A stretch of 64,000 nt of DNA from Polytrichum commune (GCA_950295325.1 OX485804.1:70160033-70224032); one strand, 5' to 3'. Shown: positions 13,701-26,200, numbered from the stretch's first letter. Numbers and translations: made by a program. Notes: generated from the sequence alone by a model not told the origin.

Positions 13701-14387
13701 AAACCTCTTCAAACATAAGTTAAGCTGGCTAGTTATCATATAAGATGTCATTGTCAGAGACACAACTACCTGCATATGGATCCCACAATGTTTTTATATC
13801 CCAGATGGTTGTAACAGGTAAATTTTCCTCAAATACTGCTTGTTGGCTGGTTGATTACAGGTTATTAGCTCCTGCTGAGCAAGGGTCTTCTTTGACTGAC
13901 AATACAGAACACCCACTGGGAATCATGCCTCATCAAGTTCGGGGGTTCATTGCCCACTATGCACAATTGGTTGTCACTGGCCATGCTTTTGACAAGTGTA
14001 CTGCATGCTCTGCAACTGTATGTTATCCTTCACTTTGGCTTCTATAAAAGTTCACGTGCAATGTTTGTAAGCTATGTGGAAAAAATAAATGTGTCTGCAT
14101 CAATTGACAATATCTTCAGCTTATGTTCAACAGTAACAATTTGGACAATATGTAGGTTCATGGTTATGTAAAGCTGACACATAATAATATGATGTAAAAG
14201 ATGCTGAGCTGGCAAGCTTTTCTGGCAGGTCGTGAAAGAGTATCGCGAAAGAGGCATGGAGTTTGTATTGGAAGTTCTGAATCGTCCTAATTATTTGGAA
14301 GATTTAACTGGTCTGACAGAGCTGCTCTCAGCTACTCAATCCATGAGCCTGGATTGGGATGAGGACACTGAAGCACCAGATTTTTAG
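7759..14387 (+). CDS. ATG7: Autophagy-related protein 7, E1-like activating enzyme (14 exons)
   Basis: Cytosolic E1-like enzyme that adenylates ATG8 and ATG12, carries them as thioesters and passes them to ATG3 and ATG10 in autophagosome formation. Fourteen coding exons, all GT-AG: 7759-7966, 8105-8319, 8552-8743, 9013-9067, 9551-9645, 9956-10148, 10427-10517, 10716-10860, 11099-11257, 11592-11780, 11888-12052, 12340-12455, 13861-14017, 14229-14387. They total 2,139 nt, 712 aa, close to the ~700 aa usual in plants. Every junction preserves frame. The N-terminal domain has FWHRL (exon 1) and GFFAPC across the first junction; FYDPCN and NPGWPLRN follow in exon 6. The nucleotide fold is [14 protein letters not shown] (G385-x-G387-xx-G390). 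The catalytic cysteine is C580 in [17 protein letters not shown]. The tail [17 protein letters not shown] matches the dimerisation/ATG8-binding end. The start was chosen because the upstream in-frame segment is not conserved-looking. Intron 7 holds a short ATT microsatellite (~10,658-10,678); intron 12 is the largest (1,405 bp). No sign of damage. Confidence 0.96.
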
Positions 14388-16350
14388 GTGATGGCTTTAG
14401 GGCCTGTAAGATGGCGGTATGTTTGACAAGAAAGTTGTTTCTGAATTATATAAATCAATAGTCTTGCTTCTTTAACAGCTAGTGGCTAGAACATGGAAGC
14501 TATGGAAGTTTCAAATTGTTGAAATCGCACTGTGTACAGCATTGATTCATGACTTCATTGTCTACTTTTGAAGGAACTTCTTGGGTGTATAACAAAGCCT
14601 CTTAGAATATACTGCAGGTCTTTTGGAATATTGACCTGCAGCACCACTTGATATGCTTTGTGACTCTATTTGTGGAGCACCACATGACTTTATTTCTGAT
14701 GGTTTGAAAGAGTCAGCAGGTTTGCAACCTGGGTATATTAAGTAGGCTACTTCAAATTCTTTGTTGTCAGGACTCTAGTAACCAAATCATGCCGGTAACC
14801 CTAAACCCTAATCATGTGGATTGAGGTTAAATGTCAATATATATGAATTATATAGAAAATGTGTAGATTATGACATACACGTCCTAACAACCTTCTTTAC
14901 ACTAAGATTTTGAAGACCACAATTCAAGACTTCCAGGAACTTTCTTTAGTTGAGAATAAGGTAGATGAGGCTAACTTGGTAAGCTTCCTTAATAGGCAAA
15001 CGACCCATGTAGAATTTGCTAATGATGTTGTCACTTACACAGCATTGAACAATAAAAGAGTTTCCCCCAATAACACCATATTGGGAAATGAAGAATCTTT
15101 GATTATGGAGCCTTTAAGGAGTGAATCAGAAAGTTAAATAATGTTGTGCTATAGAGATTTGCCCTAAACTTGACTGAAGGTCTCATGTTAGAATGCTGTC
15201 ATAATTGAATAATATTGATCTTTGTTATATGATTAAGAACATTCTCGAATTTGGACCTGGAGTCTGATCTTGATCCAGATGTGAAGTGGTCATGATACAT
15301 TTCGTGCTTTCTTCACCAATAATAATTGTCTCTGGTTTATGTTGTGGATTGTGTCATTGTCAAAAGAATTTGTTGTATTAAAACTTTCCAGGGCCGCATC
15401 CCAAAACAATGTAAGTATGACTTCGACTTTTGACCAATACAAATGCAGTTATCAAGGCTACTACACCAGATCCCATCAGAACATTGAAGTTAAATGTATG
15501 TGTGCCCGAATAAGACTACGATGGGTAACCTTGTGGGAAGATCTAGTGTTGCATCCAGGGTTTAGGAGTTTGGGGGATCGGAAATTTGAGTCGAGATTTT
15601 GGCTACCCTCCCCCCCGCGCTTCAATTTGGCCCTTGTGATTGCAACGGTGAAGTTGGAAACTTATACATGTTTTTAGATTGGTAGATACGGAACAACAAC
15701 ATTCCAAATCTAGAAAACTTAAATTTCATGAGTGAGTTGTGTTTAAAATTATTTGCCTTCATGATGTAGAGGGTTTCGGAATTCGGAATTCGAGAATCCT
15801 TCACCTCCAGGTCACACCTTTCACATGCTAATGAATAATATATATATGGATTAGATTGTACATGATCTCTACAGTTCACTCCAAACTGTTTAATAATGTG
15901 GCGAGTTGCATGAACACGATCTACAAAGACACCCGTCTTTGTCTAGCATCTAGCGTACATTTTCTTTAGCATGAGACTTGGAATAGTCTTGTTTGCCACT
16001 CTATTGTGAAGATACCATGCAACTTTATTGAGGAAATTAAAGGTCAAGCATCCAGCTCATATGTAAGGGTAAGGATTTAGGCTTTAAAGTCTTGGGGTTA
16101 CAAAGCCAGCCTATAGATAATCGTCAAAAGTTGCGTTTTTGGGGTACATTTTTATTGTTCCTACCCCCCGTTTGCAGGGTTTGTTATTCCAACGGTGGAA
16201 AATTTGATCTAAACACTATCACCGTTTGTCAGAAATGGAACATTTGATTTTCACCTTGATCACGCTTTGATTTTCCTTACGTGTGTTCATTTACTTAAAA
16301 AAATAAAGATTAGGGACCTTAAGAAAGATAAAGATCAGTATTATTCATAA
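14388..16350. other. 3' flank of ATG7 and intergenic DNA, no supported gene
   Basis: The first few hundred bases must include the ATG7 3' UTR. Beyond that only short ORFs occur (for example 14910-15137 and 15339-15677), with no recognisable domain, no splice context and no repeated structure that I can see. Confidence 0.5.
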
Positions 16351-16767
16351 CTAATATCTCTGTCTTTCATTCCACGCCTCGTATTTTTTAGACCTAGGTG
16401 TGAGACATTCATCAAATTTTGGAAAGCAATCGTCGGCAATAGATGCTCTGGAGCAATCAAAATCATATCCTCGTATTTCACCCTCAACCAAGGCACCCAG
16501 TTCCTTCCAGTATAGTAGCAAGATGCACATAATTTTTAACCTGGTCATGCCGAGCTTGCTTCTTGTCCAAACCCTTCCGTATAATGGCTTTGTAATTCCT
16601 CCATCCATGCTTTTGAACAAATTGGGCATATATAGGATTCCAATCAACTCAGAAGTATCTATTTTCTCTATGCTCTGGCGTCCATAGCGGCTGGGAACGT
16701 TGATAGGCAAACATAAGACACGCAGAACATCTTCAAGTGCTCCCTTCATAGGGCAAAGCTTCAACAA
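16351..16767 (-). CDS. Unassigned 138-codon ORF next to a retroelement remnant
   Basis: The translation is not low-complexity (it includes LFKSMDGGITKPLYGRVWTRSKLG and a tryptophan/leucine-rich LLLYWKELG segment) and reads like protein, but I do not recognise a family. It lies directly before the gag-like remnant on the opposite strand, so it may be part of another decayed element. There is no support for a start codon, promoter or splicing. It could equally be a chance ORF. Confidence 0.2.
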   Translation of the reverse strand: MLKLCPMKGALEDVLRVLCLPINVPSRYGRQSIEKIDTSELIGILYMPNLFKSMDGGITKPLYGRVWTRSKLGMTRLKIMCILLLYWKELGALVEGEIRGYDFDCSRASIADDCFPKFDECLTPRSKKYEAWNERQRY

Positions 16768-17257
16768 TTTATGTCACTGAGTTGTTTTAGTACCAAAATG
16801 GGGTTCTTCTGGCATGCACCAGAATTTCACCCAACATGTCGGAGACACTGGCCCCTTTGTTTTCCTGCTTCCATACTACGACCTTCAAAGCTTCACCGAT
16901 TCCTGCATCTAGTGCTTCTGCCACTGCATGTTTTTTCTGCCAGCAAATCATTACTGCTCTATGGTATAGTGATCAACGAATTCATCCTCACCATCAGAGT
17001 CTTGGTACTCTTGATCATATCTGGTTCACCATCAACATCGAACAACTCGTCTATGGTGTCATAGACAACTACTCAACTGTGAAGAAGAACTCAACTGACT
17101 CAAGCCATTCCTAAAATGTATAGCACAAGTGGAACAACATAGTTACAGACCATAGTTACATACTCTAGAAAGTCAAAAAGGGGGCAGATAGTTACACCTC
17201 GAGAGTGGGAAGAATTATCAGCGTCGTAATCTTAGAAGCAGTAGGAGATTTTTTTTT

Positions 17258-20200
17258 GCCATGGCCCCTCTCACTCCGGTCAAGGCAGCCATGTTACCGG
17301 ACATTCCGCATCGGTTGCAGAAGCTCATGATGAAGAACAGAGCCAACCTGGGAAAAACAAATTTTTGGGAGTGCTTATTGTAGGTACGAGATGCAGAAAA
17401 GGAAGTGAACGAAGACAAACTCACCCGTTTTGTACACTCATACCAGTTGAAGACCCAGATGGCACAAGTAAGGGGAGTAACAGTGGATTTTTCCACTATA
17501 GCGATCTCGAGAGTCGCAGCATTACCAGATGAAGGTGTGGAATTTGATAAACTCCCTGACCTACAAAAATCGGAGGCAGAAGAGATCTTTGGGTACAAGT
17601 TTAAGTAGGACAAAGAGACCATTTGGGACTATGCAGCAGCTCGTCAGCATTGGAAGGCATGATTCAAATTTGTGAACACCAATCTGTTATTTCGAACCCT
17701 GGAACAAAAAATGGAGCATAAATATGTCGTGGTGGCCATTAGAAGCTGGAAAGGCATGGAGGTAAATTGGGCCAAGTTGGTATAACAAAGGATTAATGAA
17801 TAAATTCAGGAGATGAAAGTAATTGGATCGCAAGTCATTCACTTATACTCTGCTTTTTATATTTCCTGCCTTTGTGAGAATGTGAGTGTGATGGTCGAGC
17901 AGACACCTCCAAGATACGCATTTCCTTCGTCTCCCCCTTCTCCAACAATTGATGAATTAGAGGTGCAAGCAGCCAAGGCAAGGTGCATGATTGTAGAATT
18001 GGAGAAGAAAGTGTCGGATCGGAAGGGTAAAATTGAGCAAATCCAAGAGAGAAGCGCTGAGTACGTTCAACATATTAATCAAATATTGCAGGAAAAATTG
18101 AGTGATCACCGGAAACGTGAGCAGCTATAAACTATTAATGTTGCTTTGAAGATTCAACTTGAGGATTCTCGTAGGGAGCTCAATCGGCTTCAAGGCGAGG
18201 GACCAAGGAAAGATATGACGCGGCCAATCATGGTGGAGAAGTCGGTCAACACCATACCAGTTAAATCGGTGCCCTTAATCCCCTCCATGACGGTGGTTCA
18301 ATGCACACCCAACCCGCGGGAGTCCACCTCAACTCCACCCTTGCCTCTCTTGTCTATGGAAACATGTATTAGCCTATGGTTGGCCAAGGGCAAGGTGTTT
18401 CCTCAATTTAATTTGTATCATTTGTACGAGTTACAGAGAGATCTATTTTTTATCATGACCGGGAAGAAGATTGAAGAGTTATTCACTCATGAGCAATTTC
18501 AAACTTTGTGGGAATTTAGTGTGAAGCTGAAGGTTGAAAACCTCTTCACCAAGATTTTGGCTCGTAAACATTTGAGGTTATCAGACCCTTTTGCTGTTTT
18601 TGTGAAATTGGAGACGTGAGCGCTCGAATTTATCTGTACTATTCCGGGTGTGAAAAACAATGTCAAATTAAGAGGAGCATCGGAAGGCAGGTACATGAGC
18701 GTGTGGTTGACTGGGCGGATTATGGCTCTCAGATGTCACAACAATTTTATGGACATGATAGTAATACCAGGGCCGAATGGCAAAATACTTTGGAGTCATT
18801 GTTGCTCTGGGTGAAGGATGAAGACTATTTGGTTCGAATTTTGGATAGCAATTTGAAACGAACCTATCAATTTACAGAGGTATTGGATTTTATCAATTCC
18901 TACTATATTTACAATCGGGAACGGGCCGAGGATTGAATGAAGAGGTATTTGCAAGCAATTGAGGCAAAGAAAACACCCATGCTTTCAATGCAAGGGCAAG
19001 TACAATTTCTGAACCCTGCACTAGGTTACCGTCCTAGATAGATGATGCGGGTGACTATGACTTTAGAAGGAAGTAGGGCCAATCAAAGGTACTTAGGTAA
19101 GTACTTGGAATTTTTTGACGATGACATCGAGCAACATGTTCCTACCTGGCCCGCGTTGGCCTGGAAACTTGAAGACTATGGCCTTTCAAGATTTGAACTG
19201 GTGGCTGTCGATATCATTTACAAGCAAATTAGTGAGCCATGGTCGTTTGAACCACCCCTAGTTGTTCATAGTCATCCTCAATTTTGTCCTTGTGATCGTC
19301 GACACAAATGGGCACCTGATGCTACAATCAACTCCATTGAGTATAATTGTCGCAACCCTTGCTAGCCCCCGTTGACAATCTTGCCAATTTTCAATTCTAG
19401 CAAAGGTTACGAGCGCTAACCATTCGCATTCCGCCATGCCAATGGTTAGCTCCTCCTACCCCGGACCATATAGTTCATAAGAGGGGAACCAACCCTCCTA
19501 CTTTACTTTTGGGACTCACCCCTTAATCCGTAACCAATTCCCAAATGTGGACTTCCATCCATGGAAGTCCAATCCTATGTTGATCATCGCATTGCCGGAG
19601 CAACACTACAACAACCCGAACCATACTAGGCAACTATGGCCTCACAATGGGCCAAAGCCCATGGAGGCCGTGCCGTTTGGCCTCGGGTGGGTGAGGCCAC
19701 ACCACCTCACCCATATAAGCCTCTAGGACTCTACGCGGGGCCCCTACCCCACCGTCAACCAACCTCTTGTCTCTCTACCAAGAGTTGGGGCCAAGTGGAC
19801 ATTCTCCTTTAGCTGCTGGGCCTAGAACCCCCCTAGCAGCTTCAGACCATCATAACTTCCTTGTATGATGTCTGATCATAACAACCAACCACTCTATCTT
19901 CATCTACGCTTCACGTAGATGCCGATGGACTCCTCACTTGCCGCATTCGGGCAAGTCTTGAGGAAGTTATGCCTGTTTGAACCTTGGCAGTCCCGGGAAT
20001 CACTCCCAGGCACTGCTGTACCAGGGCGCTGTCCCGGGACAGCGCCCCACTCAAATGGCCATAACTCCTAGCTCCCACCTCCGATTGAGGTGTTCTTGAG
20101 CATTCTAGAATCACCACGCCATGAGCTACGCATAGCTTATAGCCTTACCCTTGTGCCTCCTAGTCTCCGTGGGTGGGAGGCGTTCCCAACGCCCGGGCCC

Positions 20201-20810
20201 TCACCCACACTAGGATTACTTGGGCCCTCTCACCAACGGCGCCACAAGTCCCGGGTGTCACTCCGGGGTCCCCCTTGTGCCCATGGTGTTTCGGGCACTC
20301 CTCATGGAGAGGTGCGCGACAATAATTGGCCTCAAATTCAGGGAGCCCCAGGATTTAATACACCGGTGCAATGTCAAGCGGCGTATCAACGATTTTTTGA
20401 AGACCATCAAGACCATCGAGATCCGGTTTTTTTTCGAGTAGCAATTTGTTGTGCAGCCTTGGCGGACTGGTGCGAACGATGGAACTTTGCCATTAACGTG
20501 AACACTCACTAGGAAGCGAGACAAGAGTTCCTTATGTTGTTGAAACTCCAGTATCGACTTGCTTAGTGGCTGAGATTAGTGGAGGCAATGGCAATTACTC
20601 ATTTCATCGAAGGAGTTCATACTAGTCTCATTAATGAATTTCCTTACACATGAGCTGGTCCCTTTGATAGATTTTTGCGGTGACAATGCCAACATAATCC
20701 TCAGGGAGTTGCACAAGACGAGGATTTACAGAGGGCCATCATACGAATGGAAGGCAAGGACTTAAAGAAGAGAGGGAAGCTGTCAGCTACAAACCCCCAC
20801 CCATTTGCGT
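17258..20810 (+). pseudogene. Decayed retroelement gag-like ORF, split by a solo LTR
   Basis: A long open sequence with scattered in-frame stops and frameshifts. It starts MAPLTPVKAAMLP at 17261 and continues through FVHSYQLKTQMAQVRGVTVD and LPDEGVEFDKLPD. Around 17,940-18,130 there is a coiled-coil-like stretch (EVQAAKARCMIVELEKKVSD), then LYELQRDLFFIMTGKKIEELF, and a more C-terminal part from about 18,616 to 20,810. The style (a conserved N-terminal module, a coiled coil, then helical segments) is that of plant retroelement capsid-like proteins, but I cannot name the family. The solo LTR at 19348-20321 interrupts it: the reading frame passes from SIEYN before the insertion to WPQIQGAPGF after it once the insertion and one copy of the target duplication are ignored. 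Stops include those after 17,607, 18,130 and 18,617. Confidence 0.6.
19348..20321 (+). mobile_element. Solo LTR, copy A (974 bp), target duplication ATAAT
   Basis: Begins TGTCGCAACCC and ends GCGACA, a TG...CA sequence with 6-bp inverted ends, flanked by ATAAT at 19343-19347 and 20322-20326. No coding sequence or second LTR is attached. It shares nearly its full length with copies at 32509-33480 (reversed) and 35530-36501. Inside are a 24-bp perfect palindrome at 20024-20047 (centre TCCCGGGA) and an 8-bp-stem hairpin at 19901-19921 (CATCTACG ... CGTAGATG). Confidence 0.88.
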
Positions 20811-20814
20811 CGTA

Positions 20815-23549
20815 GTCCGGGTGGGAGCCGATGACTCACATACCTTTGATAAACCCCTTTGCTCGTGTGCTTGATGCTCAATACTCAAGATTGGAAATAT
20901 TAACTCACACCTTTTTATTCCAATGCCATGAGGATCCAAGTATTTAAAAATACTATCCTTACTCATGGCCCTCGGTACACAACCACATCCATAATGCCCA
21001 TGAATTGAGTGTCACCCACCTAATTTCCTTAAACCCGACATGACATCGCAAGAGATTGGACATGCCCACATCCTTGTGAGTGGCCTCAAAATAATGTGGT
21101 TGCACGATTCAAACCACTCTCCTAAATGATAACTTCACAACATAACTGCCTCAACTACAACATGAAGCTTCAAGCATCTGGCCATCCCTACCCTTCAAAG
21201 AACTAACACCTACCACACGCTAAAATCCTACTGGACCATCCCAAATTCCCATTACAAATACCGACCAGAAGGATGGGCACTCCAGATTTGCATTCGGAGT
21301 TAAGGCCATTCGGAGGAGGCTGCTGCTAGGCTCTGGCCTTAGAGTTGACTGACACCCTTCCTCAATGGCCTTCAGCGAGGATTCAAGCCCAGCCGCCGAG
21401 CGCACCCTCTCGGCCCTTGCCCCTCCTTCCTGTGAGAACGCTGGGATGTTGCGAAGCAGTACTGCTGCACCCTCTCGTCGTAACATCCACAATGCAATTC
21501 GACAGTCCTTCGAAGAGGACCCCCAGCAAAGTTTGGGCTAGCAACCGCCGCATAACTGCCGCCTCTATCGGACCGAATCCCAGTCGACCAGTCTGACACC
21601 TTGCAAATTTTGAGCTCCCAGATCAGTGATCTTACCATAGCAGCAGCGACCGAACTGAAGTGAGAGCACTCTCGCTTCACAACACCCGAGAGAGGCGGGC
21701 AACTCTGGAGCAAGACCCCGAGGCAGATTGATGAATAAGGAGAGAATTTCTCACCCGGGTGTAGAGCAGAATGCTTCGCCTTCTTCTCTTGTGCCCCTGG
21801 ATAGCTGCATTGCTCACATTCGCCCCAATCGTGCACCTGGTTTGTTGTGAGACCCTCTCAGTGCATCCCCGCTCTCGCATTTTGCCAGTCCACTGTACTC
21901 CTCAGTTGACGCTAGCGCCGCTGGTCCTTTGGTCGTCCTCGGGGAATTCCAGCTCTTCCATCCCCCTTTCGCCTCTAGCCCAACACTGGAAGCCGGTCAT
22001 CCAGCCATGCGCCATCCTCTCGCCCAATTAGTTGTTGTTTTCTCCGGCTCACAGATCCATCCAGCATCCGAACTAATGACCTGCAACCTAGGCTCTACAC
22101 ATCCCGTCCCTCCTCGGTGACCTCCTCTTCCTTCCGGACAGAGAGAGAAAGAGAGAGAAAAAAAAAACTGAGAGAGGAAATCCCGATAGTCCCAGGTCCT
22201 TCCCCGAGAGCCCAGAAATCCGGGTCTGATCCACTTCCGGGAGGACCAACCTCCCCTTTACGCACACAACTTCAACCTAAAGCAACCAAGACTCTTACCT
22301 AAAACAAACAATTCTCACTAGCTTGAACCGCTTCCCACGGTGGGTACCAACTAAGTTCTAATCCCACTAACTCTAAACTTTGTCTATTAATTAATTCCCA
22401 AATCACTACTTTGACCTTGAGCCCCAAAATACTCCTACACACATCTTCAACTCAACTCTAATCCAAACACACCAACTTCACTCTGTTTAAACTATTGGGG
22501 CCTCCAATGTAAATTAGAAACCTAAATTTTTAATGGTTTTAGGGTCAGGAACACATGTGAGCATGAAATTGGGCTCACAGAAGTAGAGAAGTCGAGATGA
22601 TCTTGAGGATGACAAATACGATGTTCGTGATAGTTCGGCAAAACGACTCTAGATTGGCGAGGACGCCAAGTGATAGAAGAGGGGGCCATGTAATCCACAT
22701 TTTTGTTTCGGAGATAGCATTTTGTGATTTTAGCTGTTAAGAGTGGAACAATATTGCTCTATAGTTCTCACTTAGTGACAAAATGATCAATTTATTACTT
22801 AGAGACTGAAATGGTAGAAAGTTAGTAACAATTACCAAGATGCAGATTGGTTGGCCATATACTGTAGTGTAAATAGTGACATTTTGTGAAAGGGCCATAG
22901 TATGGTATGGTGGTTACTAGCCGAACCTCTCTTCTTCGGGGTTATAGGCAAGAGGATCGACCATAGTCATTTAGTCATCCTTTGGGACTCAAGAGAGCAG
23001 AGCTAGTTGAACATACACCCTCTCGGGAAGAGAGTGGTATTTTTTTGTGGTCAATCTTCTTTTCCTAAGCAATTGCAAGTTTCTAAGAGGATTAGAGCCT
23101 CACCATTTTCTGAAGTAATTCTTGTGTGAATTAGCTTGAGTGAGAGTGTGTGTTTCTATTCTGTCTTCCCCAAGGAAATAAAATCAATAATTTGTAAGAA
23201 GCTTTGCAGGTTACGCATAAGGTCTATATATTGAAATCTGCCTAGTGTGTCGTATGTGTGTGTGTCTACTTCGGGTGAGTATGTGTGTGCTTGTATTCTC
23301 AATTCTGTCTATGTGGGAGGATAATGAGTTTTTCTTCACGGTTGTGAAGTCCTCCGTTTCTCTAGTGTAAGGCGTGTTTGTGCTTTTTACAAGACCTGGC
23401 AAATTCAAAAACAAACTTTGTAAGGATAGAGACAGCCTGAACTCAATGATAAGAAAATAATGCAAGAGCTTGTAGCATACGTTGATAATTTTTTCGTTTC
23501 TCTAGTGTAAGGCAATTCATATTTGGCTGTGAGTCGCTTTTGTGACAAT
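20815..23549. other. Repeat-flanking DNA without a supported gene
   Basis: Contains several overlapping ORFs of 60-150 codons on both strands around 21,220-22,030 that lack any recognisable domain. The part around 23,000-23,200 (a CT-rich stretch, then GGAAATAAAATCAATAA) looks like the R-U5 end of an LTR, but no partner copy is in the window, so it is not called. Confidence 0.4.
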
Positions 23550-23749
23550 GCATGTGGATTTCGCCAGTTTCTCAGGTGGCTTCACAAAGGAATTCAATTG
23601 TCACAGCCACAAAACTTTTCCATCGTGCCCATGGAATAGTCAGGCTTCAAATCTGAAGGTAACTTTCACATGTTTAATTGACTACCTGTGCACATCTGTG
23701 TATCTGGATAATCTACGTCGTGTCTTTTTGAGCTGCTTTTCCTGCACAT

Positions 23750-23924
23750 TTGGTAGTGCAGGAAATCCTTGACTCCAGAATGAGTGTATTTCTGTTGAAA
23801 ATATATCCTGTAAATGTCAAATTGGGTGTTGGAATGGTGTCAGATGGCACCCTGGTTTTCGCATCTTTTGGCACAACGGCTTTGAGTAAAGGAGATACCA
23901 TTCTAGAGCTGCAGGTTTGTTGCA
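23750..23924 (+). pseudogene. Unassigned exon-like fragment
   Basis: An open segment reading VQEILDSRMSVFLLKIYP, then VNVKLGVGMVSDGTLVF and GTTALSKGDTILELQ, ending at a gcag|gtttgt-like context. The residue pattern (alternating hydrophobics, a glycine turn) looks like real protein, but I do not recognise it and find no neighbouring exons. It sits just upstream of copia remains and may be a captured or abandoned exon. Confidence 0.25.
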
Positions 23925-24243
23925 CAGTTCCTTGATGAGTTCCTTGTAACATATAATGATTCTGCCTTCCTTGCATGACGGCGGTGAGTGAGTCCTAAAT
24001 TTTGTAATTCAACCAGCTTCTACATGTTTTATACTCAAGTGGAAAAGAGTCGAGGTGTCAAGGAACAAGAATGAAGAATATGGCTAAAGAAGATTAAAAA
24101 ATCTCTACGGCTTAAAGCATACTGGCCAGTTGTGGAATCACACTTTTGATGCCTTTCTCAAACTCTACAACCTCATTACTACTATTGCACACACTTGTCT
24201 CCACTATAGACCTCCTCAATTTCTGTTGACCTCATTGTCGGCA

Positions 24244-25180
24244 TTTTTGTCAATGTTAGTTGGCATCGTGTGTGTCTCTAACGAACATGAACTAGATGAT
24301 GTCATTCAACATCTTGCTTGTATGTTCAGAGACATGCCTATGGATTATTACACTGGATTTCAAGTTCATCACGATCCCCACACTCACACTATTCTTATCA
24401 ATCAAGCTCACTATGTTTCCGACATTATTAAGCAGTTCCAATTGGATACTGCTAACTTTGTCTCAACCCCCACAGATACACATCTTCCTCTTCAAGCAAC
24501 TCAAGGGCCCTCATGATCTTGCCCTCCCACCCTCGGCTCCTTATCGCGAGGCAGTCGGTTGTCTCATGTATGCGATGGTCTTCACTCGACCCAATATCGC
24601 ATTCGACATTAGTTGAGTTGCGAAATTTACGAGTCAACGCTGCCATTCTCATTGGACTATTGTGAAGCGCATCTTTCATTAGCTATCTGGTACGATTGAC
24701 ATGGGCATTTCTTATTATGGTTCCCCTGAAGTCTCTGCATTATGCGGGTATTGTGATGTAGATTACGCCGGTGACCACGACGACAATAAATCTTGCACAT
24801 GTTATTTGTTCATTCTTGCAAATGGCATTGTAGTATGGTGCAGTAAACAATAAGGGTGCATTTCTGATTTGACCACTGAGGTTGAATTTGTCGCCATGGC
24901 AAAGTCAATTAAAGAAATAATTTGGCTTCGTCGCCTTCTCCACAACCTAGGGTTACCTCAACGGGCTCCTACGATTATCTATTCTAATAAGCAAGGTGCT
25001 ATCCAATTAGTCAAAAACCTCAAGTATCACAAGCAGACCAAGCACATCAAGACTAAATACTATCTGATTCGAGAGAAGTACAGCCGGAAACAAATTGATG
25101 TTCACCGCATCCATACTAATCAACAACTTGTAGATCTTCTTTCCAAGGCTCTATTTCTCTTAAAGAGTATCTTGTGTGCA
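24244..25180 (+). pseudogene. Decayed Ty1/copia pol fragment (end of RT and RNase H)
   Basis: Copia-type sequence broken across frames. It begins at the degraded catalytic region of reverse transcriptase (MLVGIVCVSNEHELDDVIQHL, where the expected YVDD is lost), then ILINQAHYVSDIIKQF and, after a frameshift, APYREAVGCLMYAMVFTRPNIAFDIS, ending in a stop. RNase H follows: CDVDYAGDHDDNKS, a stop just after WCSKQ, then TTEVEFVAMAKSIKEIIWLR, IYSNKQGAIQLVKN and HIKTKYYLIREK with the closing LVDLLSKAL. Integrase, protease and gag are absent and no matching LTR pair is visible. It cannot make a working enzyme. Confidence 0.88.
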
Positions 25181-25401
25181 TGTAGTGTATCAAGCGTAAG
25201 GACAAGTTGTAGGTACAACATCCTGTTAGATACGGCAATGCATAGCATAGTGATCAAGTAGTGTATCACGTGTAGGAGTAATGATAGGAACTATTTTATA
25301 AGGTACTCAGTAAGTGTAATAGCTTAGCATAGTAATAAAATTTCGTTCAAAAGCAAAGTTGTTTCCTCACAGTTACTTGTGACATTTACTCCAATTTGCA
25401 T

Positions 25402-25625
25402 CAGGGGAGAACCAACAGCTACATGTAGTTACAGATGAACCAGTTGAGCTTGAGAAATAATTGGTTCAGATTCAAGACTTCAGGAAAATTACCAATCGAT
25501 TCAGAGGAATTTCCAAAATATTCCTCATCTTAATAAAGAAAACCCGAAAGATGTCAACATGTAACCAGTTTATATTGGAAACACCAGGATCTTGACTGGC
25601 TATGCCCAAAAATATCCATGGATAC
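25402..25625 (-). mobile_element. MITE-like repeat, copy 1 (reverse orientation)
   Basis: From AGGGGAGAACCA to CTATGCCCAAAAATATCC, this segment is the reverse complement, with divergence, of the copy at 30054-30272. Shared words in this orientation include TTCAAGACTTCAGGAAAATTACC and GATGTCAACATGTAACCAG. With the next copy it forms a large inverted pair. Confidence 0.75.
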
Positions 25626-25714
25626 TGTTTCTCTGTAATCCGACCCAGAAATGACCATTGTAGATCAATTTCCAAATTTTAAGTATTCCCAAGAGAGAGC
25701 GAGAGAGATGATGC

Positions 25715-25905
25715 CAACCAGTGCCCAGGAAGTTTTTGGGCATAGTTGGTCAAGATCCTAGTGATTCTAATTCCAACCAGTTACATGTTGACATCGTCCG
25801 GTTTTGTTTTATTCATGTGAGGTATATTCTATAGATTCCTCTTAAATGATCGGTAAAATTCCTGAAGTCTTGAACTCAACCGGTTTATTTGCAACTAGGG
25901 TAGAT
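25715..25905 (+). mobile_element. MITE-like repeat, copy 2 (forward orientation)
   Basis: Shares TTTTTGGGCATAGTTGGTC, CCAACCAGTTACATGTTGACATC, a diverged TTCGGTTTT/TCCGGTTTT segment and CCTGAAGTCTTGAACTCAACCGG with the copy at 30054-30272, but ends early: the distal terminus (CAGTTCTCCCC) is missing. It faces copy 1 about 90 bp away, so a transcript through both could fold back over about 190 bp. Confidence 0.72.
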
Positions 25906-26126
25906 GCACCTATTATTGCGCATTTAAGGACTCGTCCACGTGTATAAACCACAATTTAGGGATATTCTCGGAACTTATTACATGAAAATTGGAAAGATAT
26001 GAATTGATTTTATTAGTGTTTTTCCAAAATATAATTTTGTAAATGTATGACACCTCGATGTAAGAATTCAAAGAGGTAGGTTTTAAGCTACTTTTGAAAG
26101 GTCAAATCACCTATGTTTACGCATGC

Positions 26127-26200
26127 TGTCCCTATGATTGCGCACCATGTGTTCCTATGATTGCGCACCATGTGTCCCTATGATTGCGCACCATGTGCTT
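26127..26200. repeat. 23-bp tandem repeat, three units
   Basis: The unit CCTATGATTGCGCACCATGTG starts at 26131, 26154 and 26177, with one or two changes between units. The neighbourhood shows no coding sequence. Confidence 0.9.

Noticed and set aside
23000-23200. LTR end of the copia remnant
   Set aside because: Looks like an R-U5 region with AATAAA, but no partner LTR, primer site or target duplication could be found.
23718-23745. Similarity of 'gtctttttgagctgc' plus 'ttttcct' to the first sHSP exon (around 3490)
   Set aside because: About 25 bases with two gaps; no other part of the sHSP exon follows, so chance is likely.
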